Positions 12,412 through 30,087 of a stretch of DNA of 64,000 bases are shown here, in pieces. The position numbers and the translations under genes are program-made. Positions within the stretch are counted from its first letter, which is position 1. Each line of letters starts with the position of its first letter. Below the pieces are notes generated by a model that saw only the letters and a program-made list of their open reading frames with translations, was not told the origin of the DNA and did not search any database. The DNA lies in contig NC_058502.1 of assembly GCF_020382885.2 (NCBI RefSeq), positions 12,551,950-12,615,949 on the forward strand, given 5' to 3'. The stretch is from Scatophagus argus. Its lineage: Eukaryota > Chordata > Actinopteri > Scatophagidae.

Positions 12412-15400
12412 AACAGGGTATATAAGTATATCATTATAAAATAATCTGATGGTTTGCATGCCATTTGGATGCATTTAAGTTACTTAAGTCCCTCTCAGTG
12501 ATTACTTGATCTCTGCCCCTGTAACAGTCCCTGAACCCCAAAAATTCCTTCTTCCTGTGTAACCTTAACCTTAAACCCAAGTTTAAACTCTAAATAGATC
12601 CTTATAGAGAAGAAAAAGGAGGGTCAAGGTGACATCATCACTTTGGTTGATGTTCCTCATATTTGCATACTTACAACCAGTTACATACTAGGATATTCAA
12701 GACAGGTTTTTTTTAGAGTACCTATGTTGTCTGCATTAGTTCTCAAAATTTACTTTATTTAGTAGTGATATACAGTATGTGGGCTGTATTTTACTGCTCC
12801 CAAATGGACAGTAAAGAAACAGGATTTTCCGCTTAAATTCAACCAGACCCTCAGTCTGTTCTGTGTTGGAAGGTCACTCGACAGATTAGCTTTGTTCATC
12901 ACCCTGCATGTACACACTGCACGATGACATACAACAGCATTTCCTCAGGAAGGAAAAACCTCCCATATTCGCTATCATGCTCTTACATTCTATTGCGCTG
13001 AGTGGTGTATTTGAGATCATTGACTGCAGCTACTCTTCTTCTCTTATTCGCTCTTCTAAAACCTTTAAATTCTTTAACGGAGGACTTCTGTATTTGAGGA
13101 TAGAAAATCTTTACAGCCAGGCCAGATTACCGTGAAAGCATTTTTTCTACTCCTGAGTTGCAACATGGAAAAAATGAAGAGCAGATTTTTTGACTAAGGC
13201 TTGCGTGTCATTTTAAAAAATGCAGAACTACGTTATGAAAAGGTTTTCCTGTTTTCAGTGAAATACTGCACCATCTCAGATATTATCAAGGGGCAGATGA
13301 TGCTATGCATCCTTAAGTTTTGAAAGAAGAATACTGCGGGTTTTGTTAAATCTTTTATTCATATTCCTAAATCATTTTAGATCAACTTCCTTCTGTCGGA
13401 TTTGAATTGCTGATGATGACAGCAAAGCCAACATAGTTCAAATAGCCATATGGGAGGCTGCCACCAGTTTAGAGGAAACAGTGGGGCCAGGGTTTGTGCT
13501 GCAACCTCTTGGTTACAGGGCTCCATACTCCATCCTTAAAGACTTTGCACTCTAACCACAGAACAACTACTCATGGTGCAGAAATGTTGTTTCATACACA
13601 AAGAGAAATTAGAAAAAAAATATCAGAACCCCTCAGTACCAAGGCCAAACTCTGAATTGCTTACAGTTCCCTTCTCTGTTCACTATCAGTGTGTGAATCT
13701 GAATGTTGTGCGAACACTGTGGAGGGGAATGCCCTCTCACTTAATAATGCATTCCTAAGCATTCCTTCTGCTAGACAATGTGTAAGAACAATGCGGCACT
13801 GTCGCTGCTGAAAATAATGGCCTGGCATAAAAACATCAAGACCATGCAGACAGGACGCCTTTTGTCATCCTTTCATTGACTGACAGGAAATTCTTCATTG
13901 CTCATGTGGACAGCTGATGGCAATATCAGAATCAAAAGAGTTAAGTTGTTTCTGTTCATTAGGCCTTTCTGTGAGCGGGTAAGAAGACAGAAGAAGAAGA
14001 AGAAGAAGAAGCTTTACGTAAAGTAGGAGATCGGTTAGGAGCCACGGGATGATGGAGAAATGATGAAATACTGTTTTCACTCATCACAATATGCTGTCAT
14101 CAGAAGTGAAAAGACAAAGTATGATCTGCCAACACAATCACCACAAAACCAGCCAATGACCTCAGTGGTATGTGCTGAATACACACAGCAGATCAAAGTC
14201 ATATTCTGTCATTGCAGAACAAGTAAACTTCCCAACTCAGCAGCAATCAAATCAAAACCTGAAACAAAAATAAAAAAAAACATGTGCCATGTGCCAAACA
14301 TTAGTATTGAAAGAGAAGTTGGGGATAATTCTTTATTTAACTTTGTATCAGCAAAGCTCGCCAAAGATTAACATTCACAGTAGTAGTCAAAGTACACTTA
14401 TACTGGTATGTGTACATGGTCTGATGGATGCTAACTGGACATGCTGTCTTTAGGCATCTCATTTGCATTCTGTGTGAACGGAATCAAGACTTCTCACACC
14501 TCTCAGCCAAGTCACGCTCTGCCAATCAAAATTAAGCACATGGTAATACTTTAACATGTATGCTGCTGCTCACCTTTGCCTCACTGTGGCTGCACGACTG
14601 AGTAACACCCAATTCATTAATACTGCCACAATCAATCATTTTACGTTAGAAATGGATCATTTCACTACATGTAGTGGCGTGTGAGAGAGATCACTTGTAG
14701 TGGTGAACCTTTAATGACTCTCCAGATACCCCCAGAGCCTTTCAGTGTATTACAGCTCATAGACCATATTCACCCAAGGTCATTTTCCTTTGACATCCCG
14801 CTCAGAGAGGGAAGGTCACATGTTATAGTGCTGTGTTCAAGGTTCCAAAACAACATATTTGGTAACCCATTAGCTAACAGTAGCTGTTGTCCCTAATCTG
14901 ATGTCTATCAACTCATTACAAATAGGTTTTTCATATCAAAAGGTGAGTGTGTGTTGTTCCCGTTGTCCCCAGGTGGCTAAGAACGTCCTGCACCAAGCAA
15001 CTCCTTGTGAGAATTGAAAGCGTAGCAGAAATGCAACCTGACCGCATAAACTGAATTTGACATTGCTAAGTGTCCACAAACACTATAATTCTTCCTTAAA
15101 CTATGTGGGGTCTGAACACAGTGAAATACATGTGACCTCCTCATACTGATGTGTATGATCTGTGTTGACTGTAAGACACTAAAAAGGCAGACGTTAAACA
15201 TCCTTTATGTCTGCCCAAAACCTTCTTCATGGTTCATGTCTGTCACAACCACATATTTTTCTCGCTCTCTCACATTGTGTGTACTTCATCCCTCTGGGTG
15301 ATGCTCCTGACCTTTTTCTATTGTCAGAAATGGTTAAAAAAATGTCCCAGTTAGTGTCAGTTTGTGAATACAAATACTTTAATTCATAAATGTGCACGAT

Positions 15401-16479
15401 TATGGCCATGAAGTCACTTCAGGACTGCATCGTACCAACACCTCTCAACCACTAGGTGGCTCCATGTATTTGTTAATCTAGTAATTAGGATCCACCATTA
15501 CGGGGTATGTGGTGTTGAGTACTGCAGAGAGTTGTATTAGTCAGTATGTCCAATTTGGTCTAAATCTTGAGAAATATTCACATATTCTGCTGAAATTAAT
15601 TCAGCCTCTGAGGTGTCTTCCACAGCCCTTAGATAAATCAGCCTGTGGAAAGTGATTATGAAGAGATTGCCTGAGCAAAGCAATGGAGCACGGTAATAAA
15701 GCTACTGGTGTAATTAAGATTAGAACTGTTTTCACTGGTTCTGACAGGCACAGAGCAGACAGAGAGAGGCTGTATGGGGAGGATTGGAGGAAAGAGGGGG
15801 CAAGGCTAATTCCTAATTTCTCTGCCGGTGGGCAGAAGCCATGATGAGGAGGAGGGTGAGGAAGGATGCAGGGATCATTACAAGGTGAGAGAGCACATGA
15901 GCGAGTGGGTGAAAGTTTGGGAAGAGAGTGAGAAGTCGTGGGTCAGTGTGAAGTTGAGCATTGAGAGAAGATGTAGACGTGTGTGTATAACTACACAGCA
16001 CAAATGAAAACACAAAACTGTATTTATACTGTAACATTAGATTTACAGTCTCACTACATGGCAATCAGTCACAATTACTTAAACTACTCCACCCTCTGGC
16101 ATATTCTGACAATTACCATAAAAGTCACAACGTACGCTAAATGACAGCAACAATCCCCTCACAATACACAGTGACTTATTACCATAAATTATGTTTTTAC
16201 AAGGCTATTTTTCATGTCATCATGAGGGCCGAGCATGTCAAATAAATATAAACTCACAGCCAGCTGTGGCTGTGCTGGCAAGGCAGGTTAACATGCACAC
16301 ATTCTTAGCTCATGTCTGGTTCATGTGCACTAATGCACTGTTATTTCATTTAGATTTCCCCAAATTTCTTCTCTTTTTTATCATTTGTGTCACACAAGCT
16401 GGATGGTCAAACAGTTGTGTTTGTTCTTTGCGTTATTTGCAGTGGTTACAGTGATTAGATGTGTATGTCTCAGCAGGTT
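12412..16479. other. Gene-free region with a short GAA repeat
   Basis: No gene supported. A short (AGA)n tract lies at about 13990-14010. Frames such as the roughly 100-codon one near 14.1 kb have no recognisable composition, domain or conserved exon structure. Confidence 0.55.
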
Positions 16480-16690
16480 CTTCAAGCTGTCCATTAACAA
16501 CACAGTTTGTGGTCCACCCTTACTATCAACATGTCGGAGTGTTCCTCAGCAAGACATTGAACCCCAGTTGCCTCTCAAGATTAAACCAGTGCTTTGCATG
16601 GTACCTTATTAGTGTGTGTGAGTGTGTATGCATGGGTTAATAACCTGAATGATGTAAAGCACTTTGGGGTAAAATAACAGTTTACTGTAC
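16480..16690 (+). repeat. Interspersed fish repeat with TAAAGCACTTTGGGGT tail
   Basis: The block contains GTTCCTCAGCAAGACATTGA followed by ACCCCAGTTGCCTCTC, then a TG-rich middle and GTAAAGCACTTTGGGGT. This arrangement is common in teleost intergenic DNA. The family assignment is from memory. The same region supplies short spurious open frames. Confidence 0.45.
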
Positions 16691-17635
16691 AAATGTACTC
16701 CATCTACTAAAACAAGCAATTAATCAAATGGCAAAGTCTGAAGCTGTTAATTGTTGTCTGGATGTTGTGCACCTGTAGAAGCCAAGCAGAAGTCAAACCG
16801 GAAATTGCAGAGTGAAAGAGAAGACGAAGCAGGATAGAACAGGATGGACACCAGCCAAAGGGGTTTTTCACAGCTTGGCAACCCAGCATATATTCTTACA
16901 AATACTGTAGTTTACTACTGAGCTATTAATCATTAATTAAGTTCTAGCTATTAAACATTTAATAAGCTAAGCCCATAGTTACAACTGGTAAATGCTTTAC
17001 AAAGAGTTTGCTTAGCAACCCTGTGAGGCTATGCTTAGGCCTGGCTGCACTTCGAGCTACTGTAAATGCTATTGTTACCATATCGTATGTTTAGCAGTAT
17101 GTTCACCATCTTAGAATAGCAGTTGAGCAAGCTAGAGTTCGGTAATTAGCAGTGAACAAATATTCAACATGATCATGTTGCAAAAGAATGTGTGTACTAA
17201 ATGTTAAGGCAAGCAATCCACCCTGTTGTTTCGCTAAAAACAAATGTGAACCTCATAGTGGCACGAGATAGAAAGTCAGAGGATCTCCAAAACCAGCAGA
17301 CTTCTCTTGTTCCTGGGCCATGAAGGTCATTACAAAATGTCATGACAATTTATCCAGCAGTCATTAAGATATTTCAGTGTGGACCAAATTGTGGACCAAA
17401 AACAGACATAAAAACAGACTGACACTGCCATCCCAAGAAAATGAGTAACTCTTAAATTAAAGCATTACACATCTGACATCTGCGGTACTGCTCATACACT
17501 CTCTTATAAGCTATACCATAAATGCCAGAAATAACCTGGGTGCTGAGCCGGAAACAAGTGGAACAGTAAACAAAAGGGTCTTTGTTAGAGATTTAAGGGG
17601 ATTTATGTAGCTTACTTTGGTCCCTGCCAGGAGTC

Positions 17636-17688
<53 letters not shown>

Positions 17689-18651
17689 ACTGTGACTCTG
17701 ACTGCTCGTTCCACTGGGACTCTGCTGTGCCTGAACAAGCTTACACATCAGCCAAACCTGCGTCAACCGATTATGAGGGCTTGCATTTGCGCATGTGTAA
17801 GCGTGTCAAAGGGTCTCTGTTGGCTCTTGCGGCATTTTATCCCATATCCAAGTGTGTCAAGAGTCAGTGCTGCATTAATGTAAACTGCACACCAAAAGGA
17901 ACTTGTTTATAATCTTTCTAAGTGTGAAAACATTGTTTTTTGTTTACTGACATAAGCTGAAGTCTATTTTCAATCCTCACTCTTGCTGAAAGTGTGTTGC
18001 AAAAATTGGACGTCAAACTGGAGACAGCTGCACGTATGATTGTGGCCTTGAAACATAAAAGTGTGTCAAATGGTTTGATTACCTGGAATCACCCAAATCT
18101 TTGCAATACGATAAAAAATCCACAAAAGAAAACAGGGGGGGGGGCAAGAAATTCTTTGGTAGGGAAAAGCAAATTATACTCATTATACACATGTGCATTT
18201 GTGTGTGAGAGAGTTAGTTTTATATTAATTCTCTCACAGATAATTTTTAACTAGCTCTAATGGTAAATGTGATACAGAGCAGAAATGTCCCTGAAATAAA
18301 CAGTTTCACCTTGTCAGACAAGGTGGAAGGCTAAACTGGCTGAAAGTGGTATTGTTACAGTGTGTGTGTGTGGGTGTGTGTCTGAGAGAGACTGATTAGC
18401 AGTTAATGGAGCAACAGGGGCACTGAGTCACAAACCTTTGTGAAGTAAACTCGTCCATTCTGACTGCACTACATCATGGCACTCATGGATTACCTAACTT
18501 TTATTTTTCTACAAACATCCATAGCAAACAATCCACTGCGCACCTAGAATGCTACTTTAGCTACTAACTAGTTCACCATCTATTTCAGATAGTGTTGGAG
18601 AAGTGTGAAGGATACATCTTTTAAACAAGTGAAGAGAGAAAGTATTTCGTC
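16691..18651. other. Gene-free region upstream of tmem72
   Basis: It contains the longest pure TG tract outside the introns (17639-17685) and a run of G at about 18136-18144. I find no TATA box or CpG-rich promoter directly before the tmem72 start codon, so the tmem72 5' end is not resolved here. Confidence 0.5.
17639..17685. repeat. (GT)n microsatellite
   Basis: About 47 bp of uninterrupted GT repeats. It generates artefactual Cys-Val reading frames. Confidence 0.95.
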
Positions 18652-23579
<4,928 letters not shown>

Positions 23580-25849
23580 ATGTCCCTCTGCTCAGACTGA
23601 GCTGCTACAAAGAGGAGCATGTGCAATGTGTTCATACTGTCTGGGTGGAACTATCTTGTGCTACACCAGTGGACTTTTAGCTGAAAATAACATTTTGAAA
23701 TGTCTGAGCAGACTTTTGTGCATTTTTGAGTGTTCAGTAATAACATATTACAGATTTTATCTAATTGTATGTCTAAAATACCAATTATTATTAGTTTTTT
23801 AAAATACTCTACTGAATGGTACATTTTTTACTGAAAAAAGATCTGTTTGTACAAGATCTGTTTGTACAAGATGTGAAATCTGTTTGGAGCACAATTTGAT
23901 CTTCAGCTGCACCAATTCAAAGAAATTAAACCACTTATACCTACATGTGCACGTGTGTGGCTTTGAGTCTGATAGCCTATTTTTGCAAAGCCAGCCACTG
24001 ATTGAAGAGCAAACATTAGCGGCAAGCAATTCAATCTAGTTACTGCAGCATGCATTATTCATGAGGCAATAAATTAGATCAACTGTTTCACTCATTCAGC
24101 GTCAGAGAAAAGATGCGAGAATGTGACTGGGAGTAGCAGGCGTTAGAGCTTGTGCAGGTGCATGTGTTTATTCACATTCAAGTCTCCTCATTGTGTGTTT
24201 GTCTTGTGCGAACGGTGACCATGGAGACGGAGCTCTGGGAGGAGTGCTTGTGTTATTATGGTGATGGGAAAAGCATCAGATCAGCCACCAGAGCGCCATC
24301 ATAGGCCTCAGCCTCACCGAAACGCAGCTTATGTGCCAGCATACCTAACATAATTGCAAGTATTATTAATGCATTAATAACATGTCATCTTATGTGCATT
24401 GACAATATTAATAGGGTGTGCAGATCAGACCCAAACTCTATAAATCACCCTGAAATTAGCATATTATTGATACGAAAGCTTTTATGAAAAGCCTTTAGAC
24501 ATATTTCATTTGTTTTCGTTTTGGTTTATCACGCTACAAAGGATACAATTCTCCATACAGACATTCATCTTTTGTTCAGGTCATAAATCAATACTGTCTT
24601 GTTCTGTCAAAACACACACACACACAAACACACACAGTGTACTCTCAGCGTATTCCTCCTTTGTTCACAGAACTGTGGATAAATAACTGCATGTAGCCTT
24701 AAGAGACAATTTCTCTGCAGCATCAAAGCTGAGGAGAGATCAATAAAAGCAAAGAGCCTCATTTATCAGAAAGCCCCTCGCTGTCCGGGGTCAGACCAAA
24801 AACGTACTTATTATCCTGTGGGTTAAACAACTTGGGTTATTCTCCACATTGAACACCAATTACATCCCCAGCAGCTACATGGTGTCACGTATTCTTTCAA
24901 CAATTCCAGAGTGTTTTTCGCACAACATATCAAAGAAACGACATGTGAATCCAGTCAGGAGGGGTGAGATGTCTGTGGCGTTGTGTGGAGAGAACAGAGA
25001 GTCTTTGTCCAGAGTTTGCTCACTGGCCCATATTCATGGCTGTATTATCAGCTTCGTAATGATCTTGGTTTATTAACAGCTGAGTGCCCCACTAATAGAG
25101 GAAAGGCACGTCAGTATTTCCAGTCCACTTCCTTAAATGTTCCGCTAACTTTGTTATACCCATATCCTTGAGAATGAGCTGTTTTCCGTGGGGGGAAGTT
25201 ATTCAGCTGCTGGAACAACTGACTTCCTCTGTCCACCTTAAACCATAAATCCCATTCAGACATACAGAAAGAGAGAGACTTCCTACAGTTCGTGTTTCCA
25301 CCCTACAATAGTTTCCTAGTTGGCAGATACAGACTCAAAAACAGGATGGGTGAAATAAATCTTAACAGGTCACAGGACTTCTTCCTTTTACTGCCGAGTT
25401 GGAAAAACACAGGATAGGTGCTGTAGTGGTGGCTGTGCTAAAGGAATCACATTTTCTGATCACTGCAGATGTAAAGGCAGGCAAACAATATGTCTTTGTT
25501 TTGTTGGTTTGTGCACTTGGTTTGTTTTGATTCTGGCATAAGAGAGAAAAAAAAGAGCATGTGACTTCAACATAACCTATTTGTGGGAAACACGTTTCCA
25601 TGGTCCGAAATCTACTTTAGAACAAATGAACGCAGGCTATTTAACCCATAAAACACATCAGCAAGCAAATTCTATTGCAACCTCTGACCTGAAGTTTTCC
25701 ACTAATTACAGGTAAAACCGGTCTTAAGGGTCTTCTGAGCTGATTTTTGTTATTCTTTGAGTAGCAAATAGCAGAAATCAAAACACTGCCACGGTAGATG
25801 ACACCGAGGTAAAACACCGAGGCACCTTGATGAAGAGGAGAGAGGTGTG
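23580..25849. other. tmem72 3' flank and intergenic region
   Basis: The start of this interval is the tmem72 3' UTR. A possible AATAAA lies at 24068-24073, but I cannot fix the end of the transcript. A 17-bp direct duplication (ATCTGTTTGTACAAGAT) lies at about 23840-23872. The stretch 24040-24310 has a different texture (TGCATTATTCATGAGG; GGTGACCATGGAGACGG) and could be conserved non-coding sequence, which I cannot test. No coding exon is supported. Confidence 0.5.
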
Positions 25850-26062
25850 CAAGCCTGACTCTTTTCACCCCGCCCACGCTCAACGCTGATTGGCTAATGG
25901 GTATCAATACGGCCCTCTATTGGATCCTTCTGTTGTCGGTTTTATCTTCCAGCTCTGGATGCCGCACGACCGGGAATGCGTGAAGACCGACAAGGAAAGA
26001 CAAGCGGGATACATCGCTGGTGGATAGACAGAAGAGGAGGACGGAGGACACACTCTGCTATG
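25850..26062 (+). promoter_or_regulatory. rassf4: Probable rassf4 promoter and non-coding first exon
   Basis: A GC-rich island begins with CCCCGCCCACGC (GC-box-like) and GATTGGCTAATGG, an inverted CCAAT box, at about 25868-25900. It is followed by a purine-rich leader that ends with a clean donor, CTATG|GTAAGA, at 26062/26063. The next in-strand acceptor joined to a recognisable gene is at 32044/32045 in rassf4, about 6 kb away, a usual first-intron arrangement for this family. The leader contains ATGs at 25959, 25976 and 26060. Assignment to rassf4 is inferred from position and orientation, since no transcript evidence is available. Confidence 0.5.
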
Positions 26063-28220
26063 GTAAGACTCAAACTGCTCAAATTAACTGCAGGATTTAT
26101 ATATATATGCGATAACATCAAGAAGGAAATCCGGTGCAATCATGTGGTGAAATCCTGAAAACAACACAATGCCCTGGTGATAAAAGGACGTCTTGAAGTT
26201 GGATGCAGGTTGCTGCGTTAATTTAGTTTCTTGCATTTAGGAAAATTAATGTTTTCCCACACTTTACTTTCATGCCTTCCTTTCTCTCCTATAGACCACC
26301 ACCCCTTTAAAACTGCGCGTTCATTACAGTAATAATTGCAATATGGAAACATGATTCTTCAGCAAGTGATTTGCTGACAGACGTCTCCCTTCAGTTTGCG
26401 TGTGTCTTGAAATTTAGATGTCTGTGAAAAGGTTTGTTTTCTGCCAAAACTGGCTCTGTGCGCATCATTTGGACACATCTCCTGGACATTTTACGCGTGG
26501 AAATGGATTGTCTTCGGGCGCAGCTGCCAGAGTAGGTGTGATAATTGGATACGAATCTCGCGATGATCAAACCAATTAGCAGACCTGCAATGAAGCTTCT
26601 TTGTCCGCCGAGGGAGTTTACACTCAGAGGTAATTTCTCAAGAGCGCAGACAGATTATGTAAATTCACCTAAATCTGAGCGTCACCCAACAGAGTGACCC
26701 CCATCTTCTTTGCTAAGGCTTTGGTCTGTCTCCTGTGCAGCCATGTGCAGTGGCTGAATAATTCATAATAATAGTGACAGACTGGAAACCTTTAAGTTAT
26801 GGAATATTTATACACCCATTATTGGGTATGAATATGTATGAGAGACGGGCTGACCATCACATTATGCACCTACTTTGTCTGCGGTTGTCTTGGATGAAAG
26901 TGGAGGTGAGCAGAGGTCATTCAAGGGAGGAAAGGTGGGGGGGCTACTGCTGTTGCTCAGTAATTAACCTAACCATTTCTGGGGTCTTCCATGTAAATGA
27001 AGTCCATTACTGGAGTTTGGATTTGAATCTTCAGCTATGTGAACATAATAAGAGGAGCAACGATTTGACAGAAATCTGAAAGAGGCTTGACTTCATCTTT
27101 CGTGCTCAGTTTTCATTGTTTAGCTGAATCTGCACCTCACCTCCCACAGTTCACTTCCCAGTCAGACAGTGCTGTGGTCTGTGCTGCACAGTCTGTTTCC
27201 TGGTTTTTGTGGTGACTATCACTGCTCATGCAAGCATTTTTTTTTTCTTCCCGAGTAACTTCTGTTTCAGCTGCGGGAAATGCAAAAGAATCTCCTCCTC
27301 TTGTATACCAAAGCTTTTATGGGAAAGATTGACCTCATTTGGTTTTTTGAGTAGCAGGTAAAACTGGTTAAGAATGGGTCAGTAATAGATTAAAAAGTAA
27401 CTGGGTTTACATTAAATACCTCCCACATCGATACTAAAACTTATTAACCTCCCCTCCTTTATCATGTGACCAAATAATGAACTGCAACCAAATTGATCAT
27501 GTGAGTTCCAACCAGCAACTCAGCATATAGCACTTTGGAGTAAATACTGCAGGAAAATCTCCATGCGTTCCTGCAGGTGGTGTCAGAGATCCAAGCTAAA
27601 GTTAATAATGTCTCTTCCATCAATGAGCAAAGCTGCCCCACTTTACAGATCAGATGTACACGATGCTTTCGACACAAGGTGGCAGCACAATCCAGTGGTC
27701 AAATATAGACCCCCACCATAAGCAAAAGTTTGAAAAGGGAGAAGTTCTGGCATTTTAAATAAGACATTTCTTTTCCCCTATAATCTGCTAACTCTTTAAG
27801 TAGGTTTAAATAATCGAGACCCTTTTCTCACTTCTGTCAACAAAAACCCTCAAGCTGTCAAACCAAAGCTAGGATTTGGTCATAGTATAAAGTAAACCTA
27901 AATACTTAAAATATTGTTAGGCAACATGCATTAAACCTTATCTTCAACTACCGCCAACACGATACGTCACGCGGTGATCAGAGGAATAAGAAAGAACACT
28001 ATTACAAAAGTTGGTATTTCATCATTTGCCACTGCGCATTAATCATTAACATTGTGTGCGTGGTGTGTTGGAGAAAAGGTTCAGCAAATCTGCAGGTCCT
28101 TAATAAGGCTTACATAGCTGGTAGCTAATGATAAGATATAGGATAGTTTGTTCATGAAAGCAACAGTGTGTAATAATGAAAAACTGTCATGTAAATCTTA
28201 AAAGGGATCTGTGGCGTAAG

Positions 28221-28223
<3 letters not shown>

Positions 28224-28251
<28 letters not shown>
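28224..28251. repeat. (ATT)n microsatellite in rassf4 intron 1
   Basis: About 28 bp of uninterrupted TAT/ATT repeats. They produce Asn- and Tyr-run pseudo-frames on both strands. Confidence 0.9.
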
Positions 28252-29093
28252 TAATTGACCTTTATTTAATAAGTTTTTTAGAGAGTGCCATTGGGAGTCT
28301 TCTTCATAGCAGCAGACCTGACCAAGACAGTCAGAAGCCTGAAAACACACAGTTAGAGACAGAAAACACAAAAGGAGACAAAATACAATAAACATGCATA
28401 GAGACATTTTCAGGTATCACTCACTTGAATAGGAATAGCAATATCACAGTGTAAGAATGTAAAAATGCTACAGTTGTGAATGCTGCCAATCCATTCCAGA
28501 TTCCACTTTAGTAAAAGTACAAGAGGCGTTATCAGCAAAATCATCCGTGTATTTATTATTTGTATAATGGTTGTTGCATTCTCATCATTACTGATGCCTC
28601 AAGCAGCATTGTAATGATGTAATTAGTTGAGATTAATCTCATTTGTAATTCTTAAATATGCTGTCTAGGAGTGAGTTATAGAACAATGTCTGCATTTGGT
28701 TGTGTAGCTATCGCTGTGATGTAAATGTGGTGCTGCGAAAATTTCTGTATATATATTTCTGTATAAATTATAAGTTATAGTTACATCAGATGTTAAGGTG
28801 GTGAATTCAATGTCAAAATCCGAGCTAGAAAAAGTTCCATAGAAATACCCTTCTTTTAGAGTCTAAAAGTTAGAACAGAACAAATTTAGACTGTTCTAAA
28901 GGTGACCTGTTTACTTTCACTTTCAATTTTATCTCCAAATGCTTTCCAGGGCTGAGTGTTAACAGGATCACATAGCAGATTTGCAAGACTCCATAACAAT
29001 GCCATTAAGGTATTTTGGATGGAAAGCGAAACAGGTCACCGCATGCCTGGGTCATTCACTTTCCATTACTCAGATTAAGTTGGCATAAGTATT

Positions 29094-29119
29094 GTGTGTG
29101 TGTGTGTGTGTGTGTGTGT
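29094..29119. repeat. (GT)n microsatellite in rassf4 intron 1
   Basis: Uninterrupted 26-bp GT tract. Confidence 0.9.
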
Positions 29120-29689
29120 CTGTCTCTTCAGCCTACACTGATATCCATCCTGTCACATGCTTTACAAGAAATCCCAAAGGTGGTGTTGCACTAGTTTAGA
29201 TGACACCGTGAAACAGTCACCTTCGACAGTCCACACCCTCATCGCCTCCACTTCTCAGTTGTGCAACACCAACAATAGTCCATAAAAAGATAATATGCAC
29301 AGTTAATGGCATTTTGCTTTCCAAAACACCTCTTATAAATTCTCCTACTTCAAGAGGCCATGTGAAGAGATGTTTATCCTTTCCCATTGCAATGCAGCAC
29401 ACAGTTGGTTCCTTTTATAGCTTTGAGATATTTGTGCAGATGTTTTGAATGCAGCATGTTTGCTTTGTGCCTACCGCACACTGAGTCACATCCTGTAGTT
29501 TATTAACTAAAGCTGAATATCTGTGCTGTGGCTATATCCTGACCAGGAAATGGTTATCTTTCCCATCATTCAGTTTTCAATATAATCAGGATTATTAACG
29601 ATAATTTAACGATAAAAAGCACACATCACACTATTATTCTAATACTGCATATTTATTTAAAAATACAATGTCACAAAATTTCATATAAA

Positions 29690-29988
29690 AATAAATAACC
29701 AGCTAAGTTTCTTCAGTAAAGTTTACCAGCTGCATATACAGAACCACACATGAACAATACATTGATCATTTAACAGTGTTTGAAAGCTAGTGTCAACATT
29801 TATGACAAGCCTCCAGGGCTTAGTTTTCAATGTTGCATCAGTCATTTGCACAGGAAAAAAAAACCTATAAACCCTGCTGCTGGCCTAGAATGAGAGTTTG
29901 ATTCACAGCCTGGACAGCAGTTTACGGGAGCTTGACGTCTGGGCTGTGTGAGGTTTAGAAAAAAACTGTAACATGTTAAGTGTTTATT
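29690..29988 (-). promoter_or_regulatory. Possible chemokine 3' UTR signals
   Basis: On the minus strand an AATAAA (TTTATT at 29983-29988) lies about 100 nt after the chemokine stop codon. Further downstream, TTATTTATT at 29690-29698 matches the AU-rich instability nonamer, and another TTTATT is at 29652-29657. If the longer 3' UTR is used, the mRNA would carry an AU-rich element as many inflammatory chemokine mRNAs do. Which polyadenylation site is used is unknown. Confidence 0.35.
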
Positions 29989-30087
29989 AACTGCATCTGG
30001 TGGTCTGAACTCCACAGTGTGGCAAGAATCCACGTGCACGCTCTTCTCTCCGTGTGGTGGCTTTGAATCATTTGTCAGGTTGGTTGA

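Noticed and set aside
14060-14371. A 103-codon plus-strand frame
   Set aside because: No recognisable domain, no signal for splicing or promoter, and composition like the surrounding AT-rich DNA.
17617-17912. Two open frames of about 88 codons rich in Cys-Val
   Set aside because: They are translations of the GT microsatellite and its flank, with no splice partners or domain.
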